DNA of 17,415 bases from an uncultured Clostridia bacterium (GTDB lineage Bacteria > Bacillota > Clostridia > Christensenellales > Borkfalkiaceae), in NCBI GenBank assembly GCA_934249265.1, contig CAKQKQ010000036.1, positions 1-17,415 of the forward strand. The letters run 5' to 3'. A program made the position numbers and the translations under genes. Within the stretch, counting starts at the first letter, position 1, and each line of letters starts with the position of its first letter. Shown one piece after another: positions 1-6,469 of the stretch. Under the pieces are notes generated by a model. That model worked only from the letters and a program-made list of their open reading frames with translations, made no database searches and had not been told where the DNA came from.

Positions 1-1602
1 AAAATGCTTACCGAAAGTATCCTCGATTATATCTCGACTTACGGCTTTGAAGTTAAAAACTTAACAGACGGTTGGTCTATGAGCGATCTTTCTGTTGGTC
101 CTGCGGTAGAATACAGCACCGTAACGGTAGAATTCAAGAGCGAAGGCGGAAAAACGCTTGCAAACCCCGTAGTATTCAAAGAATACATTAAGGGCACGGC
201 ATACTCTTGCAACGCTCCCGAAGTTGTCGCTTACGAAGTACATGCAGATCAAGCAACGGTAAGCGGAACGGTAGCAGATGAAAACGAAACTATCACGGTA
301 CTTTACAAAAAGGTTTCCAACATCATTACTGTAAACACTTATGCCGACACATTGCTTATCGAATCAAAGCAAATTGCCGCACAACCCAACTCTTCTTACA
401 CGGTAGAAGTACCGCAATATGCGTTCTACAAGACTACCGACGTTGCTCAAATTCTTCAACTCGAAGAAGAAGACGTAACAGTAGAATTTAGAGGATACTC
501 TCTCGATACTACTCAAACAATTGCTAAACCCAACGGACAAAAATTCGGACCTTTCCCGATGGTAACAAACAACACGGGATTTGAAATTTCGTTCAATTTA
601 ACAGGATTAGACAATGACTGGTATCAACTTTTCCACTCTAACAACGTGCTTATATTTGACGGTTGCGTAAGATATATGCCCAATGGAAAGGCTTGGTCCG
701 ACTGGTACGACGGCGATTACGGTTATGGCGCAAGTTATAAAAACCAATTCGGCACGGTAGGTTGGGATAACGTACTTCCGAGAGACAACAATATTCGCAT
801 CACGGTAGCGTTTAGACCCGACGGTTCGCTTTACTTCTACAGAGACGGCAAACTTGCTCTTACGTTCTTTGCAACGGTAAGAAATAAAGATGCAAATGCA
901 AACGAAATCAGCGACCTTGTATATGCGTTTATAAACGATATTGCAACCGATGGATTCTATATCAACCAAAATGCTTTTAACAATATGGCTGAAGGCGGCG
1001 AATTTACTCAAATAAGCAACCTTTCGGTAAACTTCCACCCCGCAACCGAATACGATAAAAATACTACTCTCGAACTTCCCGCTTATTATGAAAATTTAGG
1101 CACGGGTTGGGGAGATAACATCCACGTAATTCAAACGTTGACGGGCGACTTCGACGCAGTGCTTGAATACAGCCAAAATACAGGCAGCGAATGTTGGCAA
1201 ACTCCTCTTCTCGTCATAAGAGACGCAAACGAGCACGGCAACGTTGCGGTAATGCGTCAAGACTGGTGGGGTTGGATAGACAGCACAACCGGAACACTCG
1301 GCACGGGTAACGTTGACGGCGCAGATATAAGCAGATTTGCTAATCCGTTGGTACCTAACGGTGCAATTAGTTTCGACGACTTCCTTAAATTAATTAAAAA
1401 GGCAGACGTTAAGATCGAACTTTCAAGAAAAGGCAACGCCCTTACTATCATAATGAAAATTACTGCAACCGACGGCGATATGAAAGGAAAATCTGTTTAC
1501 GTATCGTACTGCATGAGCAATATTTCGGTTGACACTATCGAAGTTGCGTTGAGTATGGAATTTGCAAACGCAACTGTTACAAGATTTGCTTACGCTCAAT
1601 AA
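1..1602 (+). CDS. Surface protein, C-terminal part (MucBP-like and lectin-like domains)
   Basis: The frame is open to the window edge, so the ATG at position 4 is probably internal and the protein starts upstream. About residues 37-103 resemble a MucBP-type repeat (beta-rich, ending in a TITVLYKK-type strand), and residues 104-165 look like a second, more degenerate unit. From about 185 to 345 and 355 to 532 there are two beta-rich segments with many Trp, Tyr, Asn and Gly residues, resembling concanavalin A/LamG-type jelly rolls (for example FRPDGSLYFYRDGKLAL). No membrane segment, LPXTG motif or basic tail is present at the C terminus, so any anchor or signal peptide must lie upstream; otherwise the protein is secreted. 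An adhesin or glycan-binding role is inferred from fold resemblance only. A perfect-palindrome terminator follows 49 bp after the stop codon. Confidence 0.75.
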   Translation, partial: KMLTESILDYISTYGFEVKNLTDGWSMSDLSVGPAVEYSTVTVEFKSEGGKTLANPVVFKEYIKGTAYSCNAPEVVAYEVHADQATVSGTVADENETITVLYKKVSNIITVNTYADTLLIESKQIAAQPNSSYTVEVPQYAFYKTTDVAQILQLEEEDVTVEFRGYSLDTTQTIAKPNGQKFGPFPMVTNNTGFEISFNLTGLDNDWYQLFHSNNVLIFDGCVRYMPNGKAWSDWYDGDYGYGASYKNQFGTVGWDNVLPRDNNIRITVAFRPDGSLYFYRDGKLALTFFATVRNKDANANEISDLVYAFINDIATDGFYINQNAFNNMAEGGEFTQISNLSVNFHPATEYDKNTTLELPAYYENLGTGWGDNIHVIQTLTGDFDAVLEYSQNTGSECWQTPLLVIRDANEHGNVAVMRQDWWGWIDSTTGTLGTGNVDGADISRFANPLVPNGAISFDDFLKLIKKADVKIELSRKGNALTIIMKITATDGDMKGKSVYVSYCMSNISVDTIEVALSMEFANATVTRFAYAQ

Positions 1603-1651
1603 AAACCGAGCAAAATTAAAATATTTGATTAAAAAATTATTTTAATGACTT

Positions 1652-1686
1652 GCGGGGTAGCGAATTCGCTACCCCGCTTTATTTGT
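1652..1686 (+). terminator. Intrinsic terminator of the surface-protein gene
   Basis: Positions 1652-1677 form a perfect 26-nt palindrome (arms GCGGGGTAGCGAA and TTCGCTACCCCGC). It is followed by a T-rich run (TTTATTTGTCTTT). It lies 49 bp downstream of the plus-strand stop codon, with no competing gene. Confidence 0.88.
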
Positions 1687-1690
1687 CTTT

Positions 1691-1789
1691 ATTTAAGCAC
1701 CGTTAAAATTTGCAAGTAACATTAAAATCTATTTAACAACGCTAAAGTTTAATAAAAAATTTTAAATTTATTTAAGTAGCATTAAAGGC
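1691..1789. repeat. Degenerate 20-bp direct repeats
   Basis: Four imperfect copies of a unit close to ATTTAAGTAACATTAAAATT start at 1691, 1711, 1731 and 1770. The first three are in exact 20-bp phase. The fourth is 39 bp after the third, leaving room for one AT-rich decayed unit. The TTAA/TTAAA cores are the best conserved. Function is unknown, and composition bias alone could explain part of the similarity. Confidence 0.4.
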
Positions 1790-1827
1790 GGCGCAAAGTT
1801 TGAATAAATTATTGATAAATATATTAA

Positions 1828-1989
1828 GCCCTCCTTGTGCAAAGGAGGGTGGCGTGCGGTACGCGTGACGGAAGGATTGTAAAAGCAAATTTCAACAAAT
1901 TAAGTTGAATTTCAAAAAATAAGCCGATTTTTAACGTAAAACAATCCCTCAGTCAGCCTTGCTGACAGCCCCCTTTGCACAAAGGGGCC
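1828..1989. mobile_element. MITE-like element with imperfect inverted terminal arms
   Basis: The left arm (1828-1880) and the reverse complement of the right arm (1941-1989) share the order GCCCnCCTTTGTGCAAAGG, then a GC-rich hairpin, then GAnnGAnGGATTGT. Each outer end is itself a hairpin: CCCTCCTT/AAGGAGGG on the left and CCCCTTT/AAAGGGG on the right. The right arm also contains GTCAGC-ctt-GCTGAC. The 60-bp centre is AT-rich and does not code. This resembles a small non-autonomous mobile repeat. No clear target-site duplication is visible at the two ends, and no transposase is present in the window. Confidence 0.65.
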
Positions 1990-2011
1990 GAATAAAAAGC
2001 ATACTTTATTT

Positions 2012-2066
2012 ATAAAAAACAACAAAAAGCGAGGTGATTTTGCAATTACGTAAAATCACCTCGCTT
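2012..2066 (-). terminator. Terminator of the recO transcript
   Basis: Arms 2027-2041 and 2052-2066 pair perfectly over 15 bp (AAGCGAGGTGATTTT/AAAATCACCTCGCTT) with a 10-nt loop. Read on the minus strand, the stem is followed by a long T-rich tract (TTTTTGTTGTTTTTT). This fits the end of the minus-strand operon, 96 bp downstream of the recO stop. The plus-strand side lacks a T run, so it acts mainly in one direction. Confidence 0.85.
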
Positions 2067-2161
2067 ATATAAATCATAAAAGTAAATTCTTCGGCTAAAA
2101 CCAAAATTTTTCAATTCCTTGCAGACTTATGCAAAAATAATTTTTTCGCTCTTTTATGAGT

Positions 2162-2893
2162 TTAAAGCATATTCATTATTTCTTTTGTGGACGTAAGTGT
2201 TATGCCGATTTTAAGCGAAATAAAATAATCTACAAGCCTTATTGCTTTTTTCTTTATCAAGTTGTCAACGGTCGGTTTTTGTCCGTCAGCAAAGCCGTTT
2301 AACGCCGATAAAAGATATTTATATGTATTTACATTAAACTCTACGTCGGTGGTTTTTCGGCAGTTTTCACAAGTCGCTCCGCCCGCGTCGAAATCGAAAA
2401 ACGCCCTATCGACAAGTTGCTTTCCGCACGAAATACAGCCGTGTAAATTCATGCCGTAGCCCAAGTAAGAAAGAGAATTTAAAAAGAAGTTTAAAAGCGC
2501 GGTTATTGCGTCCGCGTCGGTGTAAGCAAGCGTTTTAAACGTGTTGACCGTAAGGTAAAACATTTGCTCGAAAACCTCGTTTTTATATAGTGCCTTGTTG
2601 ATAAATTCAACAATAGCCGTCGCCGAATAATATTTAAACAAATCGAGGCGCAAATTGTAAAAACTGTCTATTTGCGTAACCTCGGTTACGGTAGCCCTTT
2701 CGCCCGTTTCACTCAATACGTATTCTGCAAAACAGAAAGGTTCGGCGGCAAATTTGAGTTTTGCCCCCGCTTTTTTTACTCCTTTTATCTTCGCCCCCAA
2801 AACACCTTTTTCAAGAGTAAAAAGGGTGAGCATTTTGTCGTTGTCGTTGTAATCTACAGCCCGCAGTACAACACCGTTTACTTTAGATATCAT
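2162..2893 (-). CDS. recO: DNA repair protein RecO
   Basis: RecO works in the RecF pathway: it anneals single strands and, with RecR, loads RecA onto SSB-coated DNA. The 243-residue length is normal for the family. The N-terminal OB-fold opening is typical (residues 1-80, with NGVVLRAVDYNDNDKMLTLFT). A zinc-binding site is visible as C153-x2-C156 and C175-x2-C178. The start codon overlaps the end of the small yqzL-like gene by 11 bp and has no Shine-Dalgarno of its own, suggesting translational coupling. It is the last gene of the operon and is followed by a strong terminator. Confidence 0.95.
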   Translation of the reverse strand: MISKVNGVVLRAVDYNDNDKMLTLFTLEKGVLGAKIKGVKKAGAKLKFAAEPFCFAEYVLSETGERATVTEVTQIDSFYNLRLDLFKYYSATAIVEFINKALYKNEVFEQMFYLTVNTFKTLAYTDADAITALLNFFLNSLSYLGYGMNLHGCISCGKQLVDRAFFDFDAGGATCENCRKTTDVEFNVNTYKYLLSALNGFADGQKPTVDNLIKKKAIRLVDYFISLKIGITLTSTKEIMNML

Positions 2894-3005
2894 CGTCGTC
2901 TACACTGCCCGTCGTCAGTTTTTTGTACAAGCGGTAATAGCCCGCCTTGCCCGTTTTTTCAAAAAGTTCCCACGCCATTTGAGACGGAGTTTTGCGTTTT
3001 TCCAT
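2883..3005 (-). CDS. yqzL: YqzL-like small protein (40 aa)
   Basis: This short ORF encodes 40 residues, beginning MEKRKTPSQMAWELFEKTG and ending in an acidic tail (DDDDI). The W-x-L-F-x-x-T-G-x-x-x-x-Y-x-L-Y/F-K pattern and the position between era and recO match the YqzL family of Firmicutes, whose function is not known. A strong Shine-Dalgarno (AAGGAGGG, 3009-3016) lies just upstream of the ATG with a short 3-nt gap. The stop overlaps the recO start by 11 bp. The good ribosome site and overlap make it a real gene that also drives recO translation. Confidence 0.85.
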   Translation of the reverse strand: MEKRKTPSQMAWELFEKTGKAGYYRLYKKLTTGSVDDDDI

Positions 3006-3246
3006 TTTCCCTCCTTAACCGAAATTTTTATCTCGACTAATATAAAATAATTCAGTCTCGCTAATTAATTGCGCGACAAAATCATTTTCTCTCGAGCGGC
3101 GTTATATTTAAGTTTAAGTCGTTTGCAAAAACTTAATTTAAGCCGCTTACGCATTTAGTATGCGCCCGAAAGGAAAATTTATTTATTAAAATTTCGCTTT
3201 ATAATTTTCCCGCCGAAATAAATTCCGACGGGTCGTTTTTTATTTT
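3006..3246. other. Intercistronic gap between era and yqzL
   Basis: This 241-bp AT-rich gap has no gene. Just beyond the yqzL Shine-Dalgarno, on the minus strand, AT-rich sequence (TTATATTAG and similar) could hold a promoter for yqzL-recO, but no convincing -35/-10 pair is visible. Near the era end (3209-3245) a weak imperfect hairpin is followed by T-runs on the plus strand, which is antisense to the operon. Confidence 0.4.
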
Positions 3247-4140
3247 TTAATTAAATTCTTCTTCGCCGTAACCGTATTCTTGAAGTAAATTGGGTTTGTC
3301 GCGCCAATTTTCTTTCACTTTTACATATACCGTCAAAAACACCTTTGCGCCGAGGAATTTTTCCATACTTTCCCTTGCGAACGAACTCACTTCTTTAAGG
3401 GCTTTTCCGCCTTTGCCGATAAGTATCGCCTTGTGGTTTTCTTTTTCGCACACGATATCGAGATTTACCTCGTAAGTGCCGCTTTCTCTGCGGTAAAATT
3501 CGTTGACGACAACCGCCGTTCCATGGGGAATTTCTTTGTCGTATTTAAGCAAAAGTTTTTCCCTCATTATTTCCGCCACCATAAACTTGACGGACTTGTC
3601 TGAGACTATATCGTCGCCGTAAATCGCCTCTTGCTCGGGAAGATTTTTCACCAAAGTATTGAGCAAATCTTTAATGTTTTTGCCCTTGCGCGCCGATATC
3701 GGCACTATGTCGGCAATTCCTTCGACGTCGGCAAATTTCGCAAGCACCAAAGGCAAATTTTCCTTGGGCATTATGTCGATTTTGCTCACCGCAACGACCA
3801 CTTTTACGTCGCCTTTTAAAAAACTTTTCAAGTTGTTTAAGTCTTCGTCTTTAATGCCGTTGTGTCCGTCTATCACAAACAAAACAAGGTCTACGTCTTT
3901 TGCCGCGGTTTTGACCGATTTTTGCATGCGCGCGTTTAAAAGCGACGACGCCTTGTATATTCCCGGGGTGTCCTCGAAAACTATTTGATAATCGTCCGTC
4001 GTCAATATGCCGAGTATTCTGTCTCTCGTTGTTTGCGGTTTAGGCGAAACTATGGATACTTTTTCGCCCACCAACACGTTTATAAGCGTAGATTTGCCCG
4101 CATTCGCTCTACCTACAACAGCCACCGTTCCGCTTCTCAT
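3247..4140 (-). CDS. era: GTPase Era
   Basis: Era is an essential GTPase that binds the 3' end of 16S rRNA and aids maturation of the small ribosomal subunit. The 297 residues fit the family. Visible motifs are G1 GRANAGKS (10-17), the G2 region QTTRDRI (36-42), G3 DTPG (57-60), G4 SKID (119-122), and a C-terminal KH domain with the ILIGKGGKAL core followed by KVFLTVYVKVKENWRD. G1 and G4 differ from the usual GRPNVGKS and NKxD, although the catalytic Lys/Ser and the Asp are kept. The gene overlaps the end of ybeY by 4 bp (ATGA), indicating coupled translation. Confidence 0.96.
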   Translation of the reverse strand: MRSGTVAVVGRANAGKSTLINVLVGEKVSIVSPKPQTTRDRILGILTTDDYQIVFEDTPGIYKASSLLNARMQKSVKTAAKDVDLVLFVIDGHNGIKDEDLNNLKSFLKGDVKVVVAVSKIDIMPKENLPLVLAKFADVEGIADIVPISARKGKNIKDLLNTLVKNLPEQEAIYGDDIVSDKSVKFMVAEIMREKLLLKYDKEIPHGTAVVVNEFYRRESGTYEVNLDIVCEKENHKAILIGKGGKALKEVSSFARESMEKFLGAKVFLTVYVKVKENWRDKPNLLQEYGYGEEEFN

Positions 4141-4631
4141 AAGTCCCTCGTTAAATTTAATTTAGCCATAATTTTTTCTTCCAAGTCGCGCATTTGCGCC
4201 TTGTCTTCGTCTGTCATGTGGTCGTAACCGAAAAGATGCAAAATGCCGTGCACGAGCAAGTAATTAATCTCTCTTTTTTCACTGTGTCCGTACTCTGCCG
4301 CTTGTTCTTTCGCCCTTTTTAAACAAATGACTATCGAACCCATAAAAATCGCGCCGAGTTCTTCGTCGTAATCTAAAGGAAAATCGGCGATTTTTACGCT
4401 TTTGCCCCTTATTCCGTCAAGCATGGGAAAAGACAACACGTCGGTGACTTTGTCTATACCCCTTTGCTCGTTGTTGATTTTTTTAATCTCTTCATCTGAA
4501 ACGAACGACACTTCTATCGCATATTTGCTGCGTTGTTTAAGCACGCCGCACACCGCTTTACTTATCGCCTCGGAGTCGAAATAGTTTTGTTTTTCGGCGG
4601 TTTCGTCTAAAAGCAAATTGAGTTTTGCCAT
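4137..4631 (-). CDS. ybeY: Endoribonuclease/rRNA maturation factor YbeY
   Basis: YbeY is a zinc-dependent endoribonuclease that processes 16S rRNA and takes part in ribosome quality control. The metal site H128-x3-H132-x5-H138 (HGILHLFGYDH) is intact, and TDVLSFP (63-69) and AKEQAAEYGHS are characteristic. The usual LGDIVI strand reads MGSIVI here. At 164 residues it has normal length. A Shine-Dalgarno (GGAGG, about 4643-4647) sits inside the end of the preceding gene. It is 1 bp from the upstream HD-domain gene and overlaps era by 4 bp, making a tight three-gene unit. Era and YbeY act on the same rRNA, which fits the pairing. Confidence 0.95.
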   Translation of the reverse strand: MAKLNLLLDETAEKQNYFDSEAISKAVCGVLKQRSKYAIEVSFVSDEEIKKINNEQRGIDKVTDVLSFPMLDGIRGKSVKIADFPLDYDEELGAIFMGSIVICLKRAKEQAAEYGHSEKREINYLLVHGILHLFGYDHMTDEDKAQMRDLEEKIMAKLNLTRDL

Positions 4632-4632
4632 A

Positions 4633-6120
4633 TTATTCCTTTCCTCCGATATCCGTTTTGCGAATTTTTATCTTGGGGTATTTTACTCTGTCGTGGTAAA
4701 TACCCGCGATATTTTCGACTATCGCGTTGCGGATAATTTCGATTTCGCGCAAAGTGATATCGCACTCCGAAAATTGGTCGAGTTCCATTCTTTCTTCTAT
4801 AATTTCCCTAACCGCTCTATCGACTTTTTCGCCAGACCTATCGTTCATCGAACGAATTTTCGCCTCGCTTGCGTCGCAAATCATGATTATTGCGGCGATT
4901 TTGGTCTGCGGTTTTGGTCCTTGATAAGAATAATTCCTTATGTCTACTTCATTGTCGGTAAATTTAAGTGCCTTTGCATAGAAATATCTAATCGGCAACG
5001 TGCCGTGGTGTTGAAGTGCGACGTCTGCCAAAAATTGCGGCAAATTGTTTCTCTGTATCAAATCGTAACCGTCGGTCGTGTGCGAACGAATTATATCGAC
5101 CGAAAGTTCGGGCGTGAGTCCCGTATGCGGGTTTTCGCCCATTTGGTTTTCGGCGAAAAATTCGGGATTTTTAAGTTTTCCCATATCGTGGTAATAAGCC
5201 GCCGCTCTCGCCATAATCGCCTTTTCGCCTATCGCTATTGCGCACGCTTGCGCAAGCGTGGACACGACGATACAGTGTTGATAAGTACCGGGGGCTTGAA
5301 GTCTGAGCCTTTTAATGAGTTTTGCATTGCTGTCGGTAAGTTCCGCAAGACGGAAGTCGGTATCCACGTTGAAAATGTACTCGAGCAGCGGTAAAAATAT
5401 CATTACGAATACTATAGAAAGTATGCCAGAGAAAATACTTAACGCGATGAGCCAAATGCTGTTTGCGCTGTGCGGTATTACTTCCAAAATAAGCACGCAA
5501 ATAAACGCCGGTATCGATATGCACGAACCCAAAAGGAAAAGTTTTGCCCTTTCAAGCACTTGATTTACAAGATAAATGCCCAGCACGCCGCAAGTGAAAC
5601 CGAGAATAAGCGACGAGAATATCGCCTTGTCCGAAGTGCCGACGAAGTTGATATTCGTAAACGTGTCCATTATAAACACCATTATGCAAAGCACGGTGTT
5701 TACCGTAATCGCCGAAGTTCTATCGACAAGCATAAGCGTGAGAATTGCGCACAAAGCAAACGGTCTTGCGTAAATGCCCACGTATTTGCCGACGATATAA
5801 GACATCAACAAACTTATTTCCACTATTACGAAAATAAGATTTACGTTGGAGGCGATTTTTATTGCGTTTCTGTTTTCAAAAATGAAATACAAATACATTA
5901 TGCCGACGAGTATCGTCGTTTCTACCACCAAATATAAAAAGTCTTTTCTTGTGGACGTGTTTTTAAAATACTCGACAAACGCCGCTTGCGACGGGTCGTT
6001 TAAATATATCGTCGCAATATATATCCCGGCAATGATTATCGTGTGTAATACGAACAAAAATATTGTCCTTACGTAATCCGACGTCTTCCACGGACTGATT
6101 TTGCGTGATTGAACAAACAT
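4633..6120 (-). CDS. pgpH: PgpH-like membrane HD phosphohydrolase (c-di-AMP phosphodiesterase), short form
   Basis: The C-terminal third is a 7TMR-HD/PgpH-type HD domain: H282 (TYQHC), H311-D312 (YYHDMGKLKNPEFF), H347, H371-H372 (LQHHGT) and D416 (ICDASEAK). Family members degrade cyclic-di-AMP at the membrane. The N-terminal part has a first membrane segment at about 17-39, and several more between about 61 and 250. In characterised PgpH proteins (about 700 residues) a large extracellular HDED domain lies between the first and second membrane segments; here only about 20 residues separate them and the whole protein is 495 residues. The start is supported by GAGG 9 nt upstream. Activity on c-di-AMP is inferred from the HD domain and from the position next to ybeY-era. 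Confidence 0.88.
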   Translation of the reverse strand: MFVQSRKISPWKTSDYVRTIFLFVLHTIIIAGIYIATIYLNDPSQAAFVEYFKNTSTRKDFLYLVVETTILVGIMYLYFIFENRNAIKIASNVNLIFVIVEISLLMSYIVGKYVGIYARPFALCAILTLMLVDRTSAITVNTVLCIMVFIMDTFTNINFVGTSDKAIFSSLILGFTCGVLGIYLVNQVLERAKLFLLGSCISIPAFICVLILEVIPHSANSIWLIALSIFSGILSIVFVMIFLPLLEYIFNVDTDFRLAELTDSNAKLIKRLRLQAPGTYQHCIVVSTLAQACAIAIGEKAIMARAAAYYHDMGKLKNPEFFAENQMGENPHTGLTPELSVDIIRSHTTDGYDLIQRNNLPQFLADVALQHHGTLPIRYFYAKALKFTDNEVDIRNYSYQGPKPQTKIAAIIMICDASEAKIRSMNDRSGEKVDRAVREIIEERMELDQFSECDITLREIEIIRNAIVENIAGIYHDRVKYPKIKIRKTDIGGKE

Positions 6121-6350
6121 TGTTTTCTTCCTCTTTTAGTTTTTATCGCTAATTATCTATAATATGATTTTTTATTTTATTAACTTGATTTTGATTTGTG
6201 GTTTCATTATGCGCGTACAACTTTTAAGCGTGTATGCTCTATATACGAGGTGTGCGCGTACAATTGTTTTTTATTTGGCGTAGGTTTTTAATTTGGCGCG
6301 CATACGGCGTGCGCCCGCGATATACGTGATATGCGCTCGCGCGCGAGTTT

Positions 6351-6386
6351 AAGGCAAATTTTGTTTATACAAAATGCCTTTTTGTT
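6351..6386 (+). terminator. Terminator-like hairpin facing against the operon
   Basis: AAGGCA/TGCCTT (6351-6356/6375-6380) and TTTTGT/ACAAAA (6359-6364/6369-6374) form a 12-bp stem with a 2-nt bulge and a TTAT loop, followed on the plus strand by TTTTTGTT. No plus-strand gene lies upstream, so it would stop transcripts running antisense to pgpH-ybeY-era. Confidence 0.45.
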
Positions 6387-6417
6387 ATGCGTGTGCCCGA
6401 TAAATTTTATAAAATCA

Positions 6418-6453
6418 GCCACTTTTACGCAATACGTATATCGTAAAACGGGA
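6418..6453. repeat. 36-bp ACGT-centred palindrome, copy A
   Basis: This is one of five related intergenic sequences. Core: TTTTACGCAATACGTATAT followed by CGTAAAAC; the TTTTACG and CGTAAAA arms are inverted. It lies 17 bp downstream of the phoH stop and has no T-tract on either side. Confidence 0.6.
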
Positions 6454-6469
6454 AATTTATAAAAATATT

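Larger units (their letters stand above)
1603..2161. other. Gene-free region between surface protein and recO
   Basis: This 559-bp stretch has no credible coding sequence. It holds, in order, the terminator of the upstream gene, a set of degenerate 20-bp repeats, a MITE-like element with imperfect inverted terminal arms, and the terminator of the convergent recO transcript. The last 90 bp before recO show nothing recognisable. Confidence 0.7.
6121..6469. other. Gene-free gap between phoH and the pgpH-like gene
   Basis: This 349-bp gap has no coding sequence. Part of it (6207-6350) is unusually rich in alternating CG/TG/TA steps for this AT-rich genome. It contains a repeated TGCGCGTACAA (6210-6220 and 6253-6263) and the palindrome CTCGCGCGCGAG (6336-6347). 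A hairpin with a plus-strand T-tract lies at 6351-6383 and one copy of the 36-bp palindrome at 6418-6453. An AT-rich stretch at 6150-6180 could carry a promoter for the pgpH-like gene, but I cannot name its elements with confidence. Confidence 0.5.

Noticed and set aside
607..1038. Minus-strand open frame of 143 codons inside the surface-protein gene
   Set aside because: It is a codon-bias shadow of the plus-strand gene, with no ribosome site and no family resemblance.
3209..3246. Hairpin with T-runs downstream of era as a terminator
   Set aside because: The stem is only about six pairs with a mismatch, and the T-runs are on the strand opposite to era, so it cannot end the era transcript.
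4368..4440. Apparent insertion in YbeY before the IVI strand
   Set aside because: Aligning GAIFMGSIVIC with the common GxxMLGDIVIC form of clostridial YbeY needs no insertion, only substitutions.
5470..5937. Plus-strand open frame of 155 codons opposite the pgpH-like gene
   Set aside because: The frame is rich in Arg, His and Tyr, typical of an antisense shadow; the minus-strand protein has clear conserved motifs.
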